Of a stretch of DNA of 64,000 nt, positions 1-8,724 are shown piece after piece. Each line of letters starts with the position of its first letter. The stretch's first letter is position 1. Under the pieces are notes generated by a model. It saw only the letters and a program-made list of their open reading frames with translations. It searched no databases and was not told the origin of the DNA. The stretch comes from Williamsia deligens (GTDB taxonomy: Bacteria; Actinomycetota; Actinomycetes; Mycobacteriales; Mycobacteriaceae). The DNA lies in NCBI RefSeq assembly GCF_024171765.1, contig NZ_JAMTCI010000001.1, positions 1,527,137 through 1,591,136 on the forward strand. The letters are read 5' to 3'. The translations under genes and the position numbers were made by a program.

Positions 1-786
1 ACGGCGGGCCTCGCCGAGCCCGTCGCGGGCCAGTCGTTTGGCGGTGTCGACGCGGGCGGCCCAGTCGTCGTCCCCGTCGATCGCCTCGAGCTGGCTGACG
101 ATGGCCACCAGGTCCTGCGCGACGGTGTCGTGGATCTCCCGGGACAGACGGGCCCGTTCCTCCAGCACGCCCTGCTCACGAGCGCGTTCGAGGAGCTGGT
201 CCTGCAGTTCGGCGTTCCGCCGGTGTGCCTCCTCGAGCGCTGCGACACCCGCCTCGCGCTCGGCCACTTCCCTGTCGCGCCGGGCGCCCACCCAGCTGAA
301 CAGGACCACGAGAGCGGTGTTGACGACGATCAATGCGAGGTAGGCGGGCCACGCCCGGGGGATCTCGGCGAACCCGCCGATCTGTGCGGCCGCGGTGATG
401 ACAGCGTTGGCCGTCATCGCCGTCCACAGGACGACGCCGGAGAACAGCATCAGCGCGGTGAGGTAGCCGACGAAGGCGTAGATCCCGAAGAACGGGCTCA
501 CGGCGATCAGGCACCCGGTGATCACGAACTGCGCACCGAACACCACGACCCGTGTCGGCATCGAGAGTGTCGTCGACCGGATCCAGCTGCACTGCAACGC
601 GAACGCTGCCACCGACAGGCACACGAGCGCTGTCACCCGCCACCCGGTGGTGGTGACCCCGGTGCCGATGCTGATGAGCGCTGCGGCGAGGATCAGCGCG
701 CCCGGGACGAGGATCAGGAACACCGGTGCGATGTCGAAGCGGTCCCAGTTCAGCGGCTGGGCCGCGGTGCGTCGGGGAGCACCCAT
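1..786 (-). CDS. Sensor histidine kinase, NarL/LiaS type (C-terminus cut by window edge)
   Basis: The reading frame stays open from an ATG at 786 to the window edge, giving 262 codons. About the first 175 residues hold five or so hydrophobic segments. A short coiled-coil linker rich in E, L and R follows. The HisKA_3 motif REIHDTVAQDL then places the phospho-accepting histidine at residue 219. The ATPase domain lies outside the window. The gene starts 50 bp after an ABC permease on the same strand and probably belongs to that operon, so it may sense the exported compound or envelope stress. A LuxR-type response regulator is expected next, beyond the edge. Family is clear; the signal is unknown. 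Confidence 0.85.
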   Translation of the reverse strand, partial: MGAPRRTAAQPLNWDRFDIAPVFLILVPGALILAAALISIGTGVTTTGWRVTALVCLSVAAFALQCSWIRSTTLSMPTRVVVFGAQFVITGCLIAVSPFFGIYAFVGYLTALMLFSGVVLWTAMTANAVITAAAQIGGFAEIPRAWPAYLALIVVNTALVVLFSWVGARRDREVAEREAGVAALEEAHRRNAELQDQLLERAREQGVLEERARLSREIHDTVAQDLVAIVSQLEAIDGDDDWAARVDTAKRLARDGLGEARR

Positions 787-836
787 GGCGGGATTCTCCC
801 ACGATCCCCGGTGTCCGTCGGGGGCTGCGGACATCC

Positions 837-1622
837 TCACTCCCACCGGAAGGCGCGCACCGCCACCGCGGCCAGGATCACCGTCCACGCCCCGAGCACT
901 CCGAGATGCATCAGCTGCGGCCACGCGCCGTGTGCGCTGTCGGTGAGTGCCCCGACGGCCGCGCCACTGGGGCTGGCGTCGGAGATGCCCCGCAGCCAGC
1001 CGGGCATCGTCGCGCGCGGCACCCACAGTCCGGCGAAGAACTGGAGCGCGAAGAACACCACGGTCCCGACTGCGGACGCTATCTTGTTGCGGCGCAGCAC
1101 ACTCGCGATCACCATGCCGATCGACAGCATCGCCGCGGCCGCGAGGACGAACGACACGCTGAACCCCACCGGGTTCCCGGGCAGCGGGGCGCCCGTCGCG
1201 GTGGGGGCCAGCACCATGAGAGCAGCCACGACGACCTCGATGCCGAACGTCAGGACCACCTGCGCAGCCAGCAGGGACACCGGCGAGGCAGGCGTCGTCC
1301 GCAGTCGCCGGAGGATGCCCATCTCGCGGTATCGGGTGAGGACATCGGGCAGGATCTGCACGCTGAGCAGCACGACCGAGAACATCACGAGGATCGGCTG
1401 ATACGCGCCGAACCAGCTCAGCCCGCCGAGCCCGTCGATCGCCCGGCGGGTCGCGGGGACGGCACCGAGCACCACCGACGCGATCACGGGCAGCGCAGCG
1501 ACCCACACCACCAGGGCAGGGTTGCGGCGCAGCAGTCGCGCCTCGGAGACGAGGAGCGGCCGGAATCCGCGCGGGAGGAGCGTGGTGGGGGTGGGACGGC
1601 CGAGGACGGCGTGCGGGGTCAT
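837..1622 (-). CDS. ABC-2 type exporter permease
   Basis: This 261-residue protein has about six hydrophobic segments, as in ABC-2 (DrrB/YadH-like) permeases. The start is the ATG at 1622 (MTPHAVLGRP), which overlaps the stop of the ATPase gene as ATGA, so the two are translationally coupled. A longer frame runs upstream, but that extension is arginine- and proline-rich shadow sequence inside the ATPase gene. It should pair with the ATPase to export a drug, lipid or peptide across the membrane. The substrate cannot be read from sequence. Confidence 0.88.
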   Translation of the reverse strand: MTPHAVLGRPTPTTLLPRGFRPLLVSEARLLRRNPALVVWVAALPVIASVVLGAVPATRRAIDGLGGLSWFGAYQPILVMFSVVLLSVQILPDVLTRYREMGILRRLRTTPASPVSLLAAQVVLTFGIEVVVAALMVLAPTATGAPLPGNPVGFSVSFVLAAAAMLSIGMVIASVLRRNKIASAVGTVVFFALQFFAGLWVPRATMPGWLRGISDASPSGAAVGALTDSAHGAWPQLMHLGVLGAWTVILAAVAVRAFRWE

Positions 1623-2530
1623 CGGGACACCTTTCCGGGAGCGGTGAGGGCGACGAACGCGTCGTCCAGGGTGGGCTCGTGGACGTGCAGATCCGTTGCG
1701 GTGACGTCCTTCTCGCGCAGGGTCGAGACGACGTCGGCGAGCGTCTGGTCCGTTCCCCGGATCCGGTAGACGGAACCGGATGCGGACACCTCGGTGACGC
1801 CGGGGAGTCGGCGCAGCAGATCGGGGTCGATCGGCGCGGACGGTGTGACCGTGATGATCTGCCCGTCGCCGACAGCGTGCGCCAGTTCTGTCGGGCTGCC
1901 CTCTGCGACCACGCGGCCGTGGTCGATCACGACGACCCTGTCGCACAGGCGCTCCGCCTCCTCCATGAAATGCGATACCAGCAGCAGGGTGACCCCGCCG
2001 GCGCGCAGGTCCTCCAGCAGCGACCACACCTCGCGACGCGCCTGCGGGTCGAGTCCGGTCGTGAGCTCGTCGAGGATCGCCACCCGCGGTCGCCCGACCA
2101 GCGCGAGCGCCACGGACAGGCGCTGCTTCTGCCCACCGGAGAGCGTCGCGAACGGCGACGCGAGATGGTCGGCGAGTCCGAGCCGGGCGGCGAGCTCACC
2201 CGTGTCCGCGGGGTCGGGATACAGCGCCGCGTAGAGATCGAGCGCCTCGCCGACGCGGAGCTTGTCCGGGAGCATGGACTCCTGCAGTTGGATGCCGAGA
2301 ACGTCGCGGAGGCCGGGGGATTCGTGGGCGGGGTCGAATCCGGCGACGTCGACGGTCCCACCGTCGCGGTCGCGGAGACCTCCGATGCATTCGACCGTGG
2401 TCGTCTTGCCGGCACCGTTGGGACCGAGGATGCCGACGATCTCCCCCTCGTCGACGGACAGTCCGACGTCGACGACGCCGCGTCCTCCGGGATACGTCTT
2501 TCTCAGGTGTTCGACTCTGATGATCGCCAT
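1619..2530 (-). CDS. ABC transporter ATPase, DrrA-like
   Basis: 303 residues. Walker A is GPNGAGKTT (residues 36-44), the signature is LSGGQKQR near 133, and Walker B is VAILDELTTGLD, where DEL replaces the usual DEP. After the nucleotide-binding domain comes a roughly 80-residue C-terminal region typical of DrrA-type exporters. It is the first gene of an operon with the permease and the histidine kinase. This arrangement is typical of inducible drug or antimicrobial-peptide export modules. Substrate unknown. Confidence 0.92.
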   Translation of the reverse strand: MAIIRVEHLRKTYPGGRGVVDVGLSVDEGEIVGILGPNGAGKTTTVECIGGLRDRDGGTVDVAGFDPAHESPGLRDVLGIQLQESMLPDKLRVGEALDLYAALYPDPADTGELAARLGLADHLASPFATLSGGQKQRLSVALALVGRPRVAILDELTTGLDPQARREVWSLLEDLRAGGVTLLLVSHFMEEAERLCDRVVVIDHGRVVAEGSPTELAHAVGDGQIITVTPSAPIDPDLLRRLPGVTEVSASGSVYRIRGTDQTLADVVSTLREKDVTATDLHVHEPTLDDAFVALTAPGKVSR

Positions 2531-2603
2531 GCGTCCACGGTCGCCGAGTCCGACGCCCCGGACATCAACCGGTCGGTCCGAGCGGGATCAACCGATCGGT
2601 GGA

Positions 2604-3101
2604 TCAGCGGGGCGTCGCCTGGGGGTATCCGCGGCGCACGGTGCGGTCGAGGATGCCGAGTGTCGCTCGGAGGGACTCGGGGTTGATGACCGGGAACAGG
2701 TCGGCGTCGCGATAGTCCGGGTGGATGTCCGACCAGTCGAGGTAGGACGTCACCACCGTCGCGTCGCCGTCGGACTCGAGTCGGTAGCCGTAGACGTGCC
2801 CGATGGGTGGTCGCATGACACCGACGATGCTCCAGGCGATCTCGCGGTCGCGCTCGAACGTCGTGATGGTGACGGTTACGTCGTACTCCCCCATCGGCCG
2901 GTCGCCCAGGGCCTCCCGGTCCATGTGCACGACGAAGGTGTCACCCGCCGCGGTGACGCGGTCGCCGTCCGCGGCCATGAGCATCCCCGACGAGTCGATC
3001 GCGACGTGTCCCTGCGGATCGGTCAGCACCGCGAAGACGTCGGAAGGCGATGCCGCGATCCGCCGCTGCGCCTCGAGTCGGGTGGTCTGATCAGTGGCCA
3101 T
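2604..3101 (-). CDS. SRPBCC (START-like) family protein
   Basis: 165 residues. It opens with the usual SRPBCC pattern RRIAASPSDVFAVLTDP and ends in the long helix of the fold. The family binds hydrophobic ligands in a cavity and includes cyclases, aromatase-like proteins and stress proteins; no catalytic assignment is possible. It lies 30 bp after a TetR regulator on the same strand and is probably co-transcribed with it. That pair diverges from a hydrolase-oxidoreductase pair, which suggests a shared small-molecule response. Confidence 0.8.
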   Translation of the reverse strand: MATDQTTRLEAQRRIAASPSDVFAVLTDPQGHVAIDSSGMLMAADGDRVTAAGDTFVVHMDREALGDRPMGEYDVTVTITTFERDREIAWSIVGVMRPPIGHVYGYRLESDGDATVVTSYLDWSDIHPDYRDADLFPVINPESLRATLGILDRTVRRGYPQATPR

Positions 3102-3131
3102 GGCGCCGAGGGTACGGCGACAGCGCGCCGG

Positions 3132-3701
3132 TCAGACCGCGCGATCGAGCAGCGACTCCACCATGGAGCGGGCGCACGCCCAGGGCTCGACGTCGTCCAC
3201 GGACGTCGACAGCGCCGCGGCCCCCTCGTAGAGCAGGGCGATCTGGTGACCCAGGGCGCGCGGGTCGTCGGCACCGAGCTCGCGGCAGAGGTCGACGATC
3301 ATCGCGGCGAAGGCGTTCTTCTGCGTCTGCACGAACGCGGCGACCTCCGGCATCTCCGATGCCGCCTCCACGGCGGCGTTGTGGAACGGGCACCCTCGCA
3401 TCCGTCCGTCCCCCCGCTGCGGCAGCACGAACAACGACAGCACCCGCTCCCGCGGCCCGTCCACGTCGAGGGTCCGGGGATCGGTGCGCAGGTCGACGAG
3501 GCGCCGCAGATACTGCTCGACCAGATCGACCTTGCTCGGGAAGTACTTGTACAGAGTCCGTTTCGACACAGCGGCTCGCGCCGCGATGAGATCGACACCG
3601 GTGGCGTTGATGCCGTCGACATAGAAGAGCTCGGTGGCGGCACCCAGGATCCGTTCCCGGATCGCGGGCTGTCCGGGGGTCGTCGACGCAGCGGATGTCA
3701 C
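3132..3701 (-). CDS. TetR/AcrR family transcriptional regulator
   Basis: 189 residues from a GTG at 3701. The N-terminal helix-turn-helix reads GVDLIAARAAVSKRTLYKYFPSK (shown here as GVDLIAARAAVS then KRTLYKYFPSK). The C-terminal ligand domain contains GCPFHNAAVEAA, a pattern common in regulators of oxidoreductase genes. It diverges from the alpha/beta hydrolase at 3809, with near-palindromic repeats between them that are likely its operators. It probably represses both directions until an effector binds. The effector is unknown. Confidence 0.9.
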   Translation of the reverse strand: MTSAASTTPGQPAIRERILGAATELFYVDGINATGVDLIAARAAVSKRTLYKYFPSKVDLVEQYLRRLVDLRTDPRTLDVDGPRERVLSLFVLPQRGDGRMRGCPFHNAAVEAASEMPEVAAFVQTQKNAFAAMIVDLCRELGADDPRALGHQIALLYEGAAALSTSVDDVEPWACARSMVESLLDRAV

Positions 3702-3727
3702 GCGTCCTCCTTTCGTCGAGCCCCTCG

Positions 3728-3792
3728 GTAGACCGATCTGTTTACAGCGCGGCCACGTTGCCCTACGGTGAGCGGGTACAGATCAGTTTACC
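3728..3792. promoter_or_regulatory. Candidate TetR operators: two related near-palindromes
   Basis: Site 1 (3728-3745) reads GTAGACCGATCTGTTTAC, with 7 of 9 half-site positions complementary. Site 2 (3775-3792) reads GGTACAGATCAGTTTACC and is a weaker palindrome. They share the 11-mer GATC(T/A)GTTTAC at 3735-3745 and 3781-3791, spaced 46 bp. Both lie between the divergent TetR gene and the hydrolase gene, where a TetR repressor would act. Confidence 0.5.
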
Positions 3793-3808
3793 TCCGAGGA
3801 GACCGCCG

Positions 3809-4690
3809 ATGTCCACCCCTGCATCGCACGACGACCGACCCGCCGCACCGAGCCCGACGACGTCCTGGGCGCAGGTGCCCACGAGGACCATCACCGTCGG
3901 TGACATCGACGTCGCCTACCGCAGCTACGGCCGTGCCGGCGGTGTACCCGTCGTGTTCCTGCACCACCTCGGCGCCAACCTCGACAACTGGGACCCCCGG
4001 GTCCTCGACGGGATCGCCGCACGCCATCACGTCATCGCGTTCGACAACCGCGGTGTCGGCGCGACCGGCGGTAGCGTCCCCGACACCGTCGAGGGCATGG
4101 CCGACGACGCGATCGCCGTGATCGAGACGCTCGGACTGACGAGGGTCGACCTGTTCGGCTTCTCCCTCGGCGGCTTCGTCGCACAGGTGATCACGACGGT
4201 CCGCCCCGACCTGGTCCGGAAGCTGATCCTCACCGGGACCGGTCCGGCCGGTGGTGAGGGCATCACCGACGTCACGCGGATCACCTACTCCGACAGCATC
4301 AAGTCCGTCCTGACCGGCAAGGACCCGAAGACCCGTCTGTTCTTCACCCGCACCATCAACGGCAAGGCGCAGGCGAAGGCCTTCCTGTCCCGGCTGAAGG
4401 AACGCACCGACGATCGGGACAAGGCGGTGTCGCTGCGCGCCTTCCGCACCCAGCTCACGGCGATCCACTCCTGGGGCGCCCAGACGCCCGCCGATCTCGG
4501 CGCCATCACGCAGCCGACCCTGGTCGCGAACGGCGACGACGACCGCATGGTCCCGACATCGAACTCGCACGATCTCGCGCGCCGCATCCCGAACGCGACG
4601 CTGCGGATCTACCACGATGCAGGCCACGGCGGCATCTTCCAGGCCCACGACCAGTTCGTGCCCACCGCACTCGAATTCCTGGAGGCCTGA
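3809..4690 (+). CDS. Alpha/beta hydrolase
   Basis: 293 residues from the ATG at 3809, preceded by CGAGGAGA; the longer open frame upstream crosses the operator region. The nucleophile elbow is GFSLGG near residue 120. An oxyanion-type FLHHLGANLDNWDP stretch lies near residue 50, and the catalytic histidine is in HDAGHGG near the end. It belongs to the haloperoxidase/epoxide-hydrolase-like group; the substrate is unknown. The stop is 1 bp before the next gene's ATG, so the two form an operon under the divergent TetR. Confidence 0.88.
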   Translation: MSTPASHDDRPAAPSPTTSWAQVPTRTITVGDIDVAYRSYGRAGGVPVVFLHHLGANLDNWDPRVLDGIAARHHVIAFDNRGVGATGGSVPDTVEGMADDAIAVIETLGLTRVDLFGFSLGGFVAQVITTVRPDLVRKLILTGTGPAGGEGITDVTRITYSDSIKSVLTGKDPKTRLFFTRTINGKAQAKAFLSRLKERTDDRDKAVSLRAFRTQLTAIHSWGAQTPADLGAITQPTLVANGDDDRMVPTSNSHDLARRIPNATLRIYHDAGHGGIFQAHDQFVPTALEFLEA

Positions 4691-4691
4691 G

Positions 4692-5690
4692 ATGAAGGCC
4701 TTCGTCATCGAGAAGTACTCCGGTCCGGTCCACGCGGCGGAGGTCCCCGAACCGACCGTCGGGCCCGACGACGTCCTCGTCGACGTCGCCGCGGCGAGCG
4801 TCAACCCGCTCGACATGCTCATCCGTGGCGGGACGTTCAAGCAGCTGCTCAAGTACCGGTTCCCGCTCGCGCTGGGCCACGACGTGTCCGGCACGGTGAC
4901 CGCGGTGGGATCAAATGTCACGGGGGTCGCGGTCGGGGACGAGATCTTCGCGCGTCCCCGGGATCTCCGCATCGGGACCTTCGCCGAACGCATCGCGATC
5001 GATCACCGCGACGTGGCACCCAAACCCGCATCACTGTCGTTCGCCGAGGCGGCCGCGGTGCCGCTCGTCGCGCTCGCGGCGTGGCAGATGCTGGTCGACA
5101 CCGCTCTCGTCGGGCCGGGCTCGAAGGTGCTCGTACACGCCGGCGCCGGCGGCCTCGGGTCGACGGTGGTCCAGCTGGCGCGTCACATCGGGGCCCATGT
5201 CGCGGCCACCGCCGGCACACGGTCGGTCGCTCTCGTCCGAGCCCTCGGTGCCGACGAGGTGATCGACTACCGGACAACCGATTTCGCCGAAGTCCTCTCC
5301 GGGTACGACCTGGTGATCGACGCGGTCGGCGGCGAGAACCTGCTGAAGTCGTTCACCGTGCTGCGGCCCGGTGGGCTGGCCCTGGGCGTCACGGGTCCGC
5401 CGGACGCCGGCTTCGCCCGGCAACTCGGGGCACCGAAACCGTTCGAGCTCGTGCTGTCGCTGTTGAGCAGGAAGGTCCGCAGGGCGGCGACGAAGAACGG
5501 TGTGACGTATCGCTTCTTCTTCATGCACGCCGACGGCGCGCGACTGCGAGAGCTCGGCGCTCTCTACGACCAGGGGACACTACGACCGGTCGTCGACTCC
5601 ACCTTCGCGTTCGACGACACCCTCGACGCGCTCGCGCATGTCGAGGCGGGGAAGACGCGCGCGGGCAAGGTGGTCATCACCCGCGATTGA
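4692..5690 (+). CDS. NAD(P)-dependent quinone oxidoreductase, MDR family
   Basis: 332 residues from the ATG at 4692. The GroES-like N-terminal domain contains ALGHDVSGTV. The Rossmann part has VLVHAGAGGLGSTVVQLA around residue 150. No structural or catalytic zinc-cysteine cluster is visible, which fits the zinc-independent quinone reductase branch. It should reduce quinones or enals with NADPH in the cytoplasm. Coupling to the hydrolase suggests detoxification of an organic compound that the TetR regulator senses. Confidence 0.88.
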   Translation: MKAFVIEKYSGPVHAAEVPEPTVGPDDVLVDVAAASVNPLDMLIRGGTFKQLLKYRFPLALGHDVSGTVTAVGSNVTGVAVGDEIFARPRDLRIGTFAERIAIDHRDVAPKPASLSFAEAAAVPLVALAAWQMLVDTALVGPGSKVLVHAGAGGLGSTVVQLARHIGAHVAATAGTRSVALVRALGADEVIDYRTTDFAEVLSGYDLVIDAVGGENLLKSFTVLRPGGLALGVTGPPDAGFARQLGAPKPFELVLSLLSRKVRRAATKNGVTYRFFFMHADGARLRELGALYDQGTLRPVVDSTFAFDDTLDALAHVEAGKTRAGKVVITRD

Positions 5691-5705
5691 GCGGCCGCAA
5701 CCGGC

Positions 5706-6527
5706 TCAGGAGTACTCCCGGTACAGCTCGGGCAGGAAGCGCGACAGGTGGTTCATCTCCTGACCGCAGTGCAGCAGCAGGTCGCGCGCGAGGTCGAGTC
5801 CGAGGAACAGGTCACCGGGATCGACCGACGCCCCACGGCCGATCGCGCACGCCGCCTGACCCAGGTCGGGGACATGCAGGCCCCGGATGTTCAGGTGGAA
5901 GCGGCTGCGCATCTCCACACCACCGGACACAGGACGGACCTGGTGGGCGAGCCACCCGAGATCGACAGGCGCGATGGAACTCCCGACGCGCCCCACGATC
6001 GTGGTGTGCCCGTCGGGCACGGTGAGACCGATACTGCGCGGGTCCCGGAAGTCGATCGCGAGCTGCTGCATCTTCGGACCGATGAGCTCGTCGACGAAGC
6101 TCGTGTTGCCGACGTACTTCGCGCGGTCGGGGATGGCGGCGGCGGTCTTGTCGACCTTGAGCGCGGCGTACTCGTGGGCGTCGGGGTGCCACAGCTTGTA
6201 GCGGGCCGACTCGGTCGAGTGCCACCCGAACCACCAGTCCCACATCGCCGCGGTGTTGCGCGGCATCGACGTGAGGGCCGCGATGAAGAGCACGCCGTCG
6301 GACCTCTGCCCGTACCCGAACTCGATCGGCGAGTACCCCGACGCCCGCAGGTCGGTGGCGATCGACTCGAACGGCGGAATCGACGCAGCCGGGAGCGCCG
6401 GCCCCACGACGGCGTCGGCGACGCCCTGTTGAGGCGGATCCGTATGGGGCCTGAAGTACTTGGCGTAGGGCTGTGCGAGGTCCTCGGCGCGATAGCCCTG
6501 ATAACGGACAGTGCACTTCTTGCCCAC
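5706..6527 (-). CDS. DAPG hydrolase (PhlG/phloretin hydrolase) family protein
   Basis: 273 residues from a GTG at 6527 (VGKKCTVRYQGY). The segment FGWHSTESARYKLWHPDAH at about residues 96-115, with further His and Glu residues (for example HLNIRG and HCGQEMNH near the C-terminus), resembles the zinc-dependent family that cleaves carbon-carbon bonds of acylated phloroglucinols. A long upstream extension of the frame is atypical sequence and was dropped. A divergent TetR gene 156 bp away and an intervening palindrome suggest substrate induction. Fold and metal site are likely; the exact substrate is inference. Confidence 0.75.
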   Translation of the reverse strand: MGKKCTVRYQGYRAEDLAQPYAKYFRPHTDPPQQGVADAVVGPALPAASIPPFESIATDLRASGYSPIEFGYGQRSDGVLFIAALTSMPRNTAAMWDWWFGWHSTESARYKLWHPDAHEYAALKVDKTAAAIPDRAKYVGNTSFVDELIGPKMQQLAIDFRDPRSIGLTVPDGHTTIVGRVGSSIAPVDLGWLAHQVRPVSGGVEMRSRFHLNIRGLHVPDLGQAACAIGRGASVDPGDLFLGLDLARDLLLHCGQEMNHLSRFLPELYREYS

Positions 6528-6573
6528 AGCGCTCCCTGATCCTGCGGTCGTCCTAAACCGCCACCTACCGTTG

Positions 6574-6589
6574 CTCAACACCGGTTGAG
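6574..6589. promoter_or_regulatory. Palindromic operator candidate
   Basis: CTCAACACCGGTTGAG has perfect 6-bp arms (CTCAAC, GTTGAG) around a 4-bp centre. It sits between the DAPG-hydrolase-like gene and the divergent TetR gene, 47 bp upstream of the former. Position and symmetry suit a TetR dimer site. Confidence 0.5.
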
Positions 6590-6682
6590 AGTATCCCCGT
6601 GCGCCGTGGGTGGGGAGCGGCGACGCGCGACCCACTGGAGTTCGTCCCATGGAGCGCGGTTGGCTACCGTGATCGCCACAAC

Positions 6683-7351
6683 ATGGTTTCGGCCGCGTCG
6701 GGGGTCGGTCGCCGAGTGGGAGGTTTGACCATCGACGCACCTGTCCCCGGGCTCAGCGATGATCGGGTCCCGGCCGAGGACGGCGCCGCCCCTCCCCGAC
6801 CGACCCGCCGCGACGGCATCATGTCGGCCGCTGTCGTGGTGCTCGCCGAGCGTGGACCGCGGGGGTTCACCCATCGTGCGGTCGACGCACAGGCCGGACT
6901 CGGCCAGGGCGCCGTCAACTATCACGCGCCGTCACGGTCGAAACTGCTGTCGCTGGCCCTCGAGGAGGTGTTCCGTCGCGACACCGAGACCGTCATCCGT
7001 CACTTCGCCCTCGACGACTGGTCACCGGACACGGTCGTCGCGGCCATGACCGCCTTCATCGACGACATGACCACGGGCGAGAACAGGATGCGGGTCATCG
7101 CCCGCCATCACCTCCGCGGTGAGTCGGTCACCAGCCCGGAGGTGAAGACGGCATTCGACGAGCAGCAGGCAGTCTTCGTCCGCACGGTCCAGGACGGGTT
7201 CGCGTCGGCAGGCCACCCCATCGGCCTGGCGCGCGCGGAGCTGTTCCGCATCGCCGTCGACGGGCTCCTGAGCCGTCAGGTCATGTACGGGGCAGAGCCC
7301 CTGACCGCCGATGTGATCGAGGAGATCGCCCGGCGGCTCGTCGAGTCCTGA
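6683..7351 (+). CDS. TetR family transcriptional regulator
   Basis: 222 residues if it begins at the ATG at 6683. A TTG at 6725 is an alternative start, and the first ~35 residues are low-complexity. The helix-turn-helix region is PRGFTHRAVDAQAGLGQGAVNYH, given here as GFTHRAVDAQAGLG and GAVNYHAPSRSK. The unusual NYH in place of TYY or LYH resembles regulators of the same subfamily that control aromatic catabolism. It diverges from the phloroglucinol-hydrolase-like gene and probably controls it. Confidence 0.85.
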   Translation: MVSAASGVGRRVGGLTIDAPVPGLSDDRVPAEDGAAPPRPTRRDGIMSAAVVVLAERGPRGFTHRAVDAQAGLGQGAVNYHAPSRSKLLSLALEEVFRRDTETVIRHFALDDWSPDTVVAAMTAFIDDMTTGENRMRVIARHHLRGESVTSPEVKTAFDEQQAVFVRTVQDGFASAGHPIGLARAELFRIAVDGLLSRQVMYGAEPLTADVIEEIARRLVES

Positions 7352-7364
7352 TCAGCGTGATCGG

Positions 7365-7373
7365 TTGTCCACA
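7365..7373 (+). promoter_or_regulatory. DnaA-box-like 9-mer
   Basis: TTGTCCACA matches the high-GC actinobacterial DnaA box. It stands alone in the 148-bp gap before the glycine-zipper protein gene. It could be a titration or regulatory site, or chance. Confidence 0.3.
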
Positions 7374-7499
7374 GGTTCGCTCCCCGCGTTTGTCCTGTAC
7401 ATACGCACGTGATTAACTCTGCTCAACATATCGACCCGGGGGATGCCGGCGCACGCTCGTGCGCCCGGAGCGCCTGACCGATCACAAGGAGAAGTGACC

Positions 7500-8714
7500 G
7501 TGTCACAACTGAATTCACAACGGATGACCAAGGCCACCGCCGGCGTCGTGCTGGCCGCCGCCCTCGCCTCGGCCGCCGCCGGGCAGGCCGCCGCCGCCCC
7601 GGCACCCGGCACGGCTCCTCCGGGAAGCGCACCTCCGTCGAACGAGATGGCGCCCGGCATCGCGCCCGCCACGCCCGCCCCGGCACCGGCGCCGACCGCC
7701 CCCCAGGGCCGCAGCATCATCCCGGCCCCCACCTATGACGCACCGGTGATCTACGAGGACTCGCCGGAGTACACCCCGCCGGTCTACTCGGGCGCCTACA
7801 ACCCGGTCCCGCCGGTCATCACCGCACCGCGTCGGGTCGCGCCCGTCAACCCGATCCTGCCCCGCCCCGGCACCATCAAGCTGGGCAACTTCCGCGCACC
7901 GCAGCCCGCGTGGCTGTCCGACGCCGACGCGCGCAACCTCAACGGTCAGGCCGCGACGATCGAGGCGCGCACCGCGACCTACTACGAGTCCATCGGCTTC
8001 CCGAAGGACCAGGCCGCGCGTACCGCCGCCTCCACCACCGTCGGCATCCTCGTCGGTGGTGCGACGGGAGCAGCCATCGGAGCCGTTCCCGGGGCGATCA
8101 TCGGCCTCCCGGTGGGTGCCGGTGTCGGTGCGATCGCGGGTGCCATCACCGGCGGAGTCATCTCCGGCGGTGCCCTCGCCGGCCCAGGCGCTGGGGTGGG
8201 CGCACTCGTCGGACTGGGTGTCGGTCCTGTAGCCGGTGCTGCGGGCGGTGGCGCCCTCGGCGCTCTCATCGGCGGCGGTATCGGTGGCGCCATCGGATAC
8301 GCCGTCGGCGCCGGCGACCCGGGTGGCGACCCGAACGCCCCCCTCGGTGGCGCGACGAACGAGGATCCGCGGAAGTCGAAGCCGGCTCCGCCCAACCCGG
8401 ACGCGAACCAGTACGAGCTCCACCTCGACCGCAAGGGCCTGCCGGGTGGCGGGAAGATCGACTACGTGGTGGCGAAGAACGGTGACGTGCGCGGCCAGGT
8501 GGCCGTCGGCCCGATCGACGCACCCATCGTGATCGACCACGACGGCGCCGACGCCCCCTACAAGGCCGCCGGGGTGTTCGCCCAGACCGCGCGCGACTCG
8601 GTGAACGCCGCTGTGATCAACTTCGGGCGTGAGGCGCAGCGCGCATTCCCCGGACTCCAGATCGACTACCCGCAGTACGCGTCGGCGTCGGTGGGGGGCA
8701 AGCACCGGAAGTGA
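7500..8714 (+). CDS. Secreted proline-rich protein with glycine-zipper core ('insoluble domain' type)
   Basis: 404 residues from a GTG at 7500 with AAGGAGAAG 7 bp upstream. A Sec signal (about residues 10-37, ending AGQAAAAPA) is followed by a Pro/Ala-rich and Tyr-rich stretch to about residue 135. A strongly repetitive Gly-Ala glycine-zipper segment (GAAIGAVPGAIIG and similar) spans about residues 180-275. The C-terminal ~120 residues look globular. Glycine zippers form membrane-inserted or aggregating helices, so an envelope-associated or pore-like role is plausible. Similar proteins in related genera are annotated only as insoluble-domain proteins. Function unknown. Confidence 0.8.
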   Translation: MSQLNSQRMTKATAGVVLAAALASAAAGQAAAAPAPGTAPPGSAPPSNEMAPGIAPATPAPAPAPTAPQGRSIIPAPTYDAPVIYEDSPEYTPPVYSGAYNPVPPVITAPRRVAPVNPILPRPGTIKLGNFRAPQPAWLSDADARNLNGQAATIEARTATYYESIGFPKDQAARTAASTTVGILVGGATGAAIGAVPGAIIGLPVGAGVGAIAGAITGGVISGGALAGPGAGVGALVGLGVGPVAGAAGGGALGALIGGGIGGAIGYAVGAGDPGGDPNAPLGGATNEDPRKSKPAPPNPDANQYELHLDRKGLPGGGKIDYVVAKNGDVRGQVAVGPIDAPIVIDHDGADAPYKAAGVFAQTARDSVNAAVINFGREAQRAFPGLQIDYPQYASASVGGKHRK

Positions 8715-8724
8715 CCGGTCCGCG

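Noticed and set aside
176-802. 208-residue minus-strand frame at the left edge
   Set aside because: It is Arg/Pro/Gly-rich and overlaps the histidine kinase frame, which has clear membrane helices and an H-box.
5688-5708. TGAGC/GCTCA pair at the convergent oxidoreductase and hydrolase ends
   Set aside because: The arms are only 5 bp and consist largely of the two stop codons. Too weak for a terminator.
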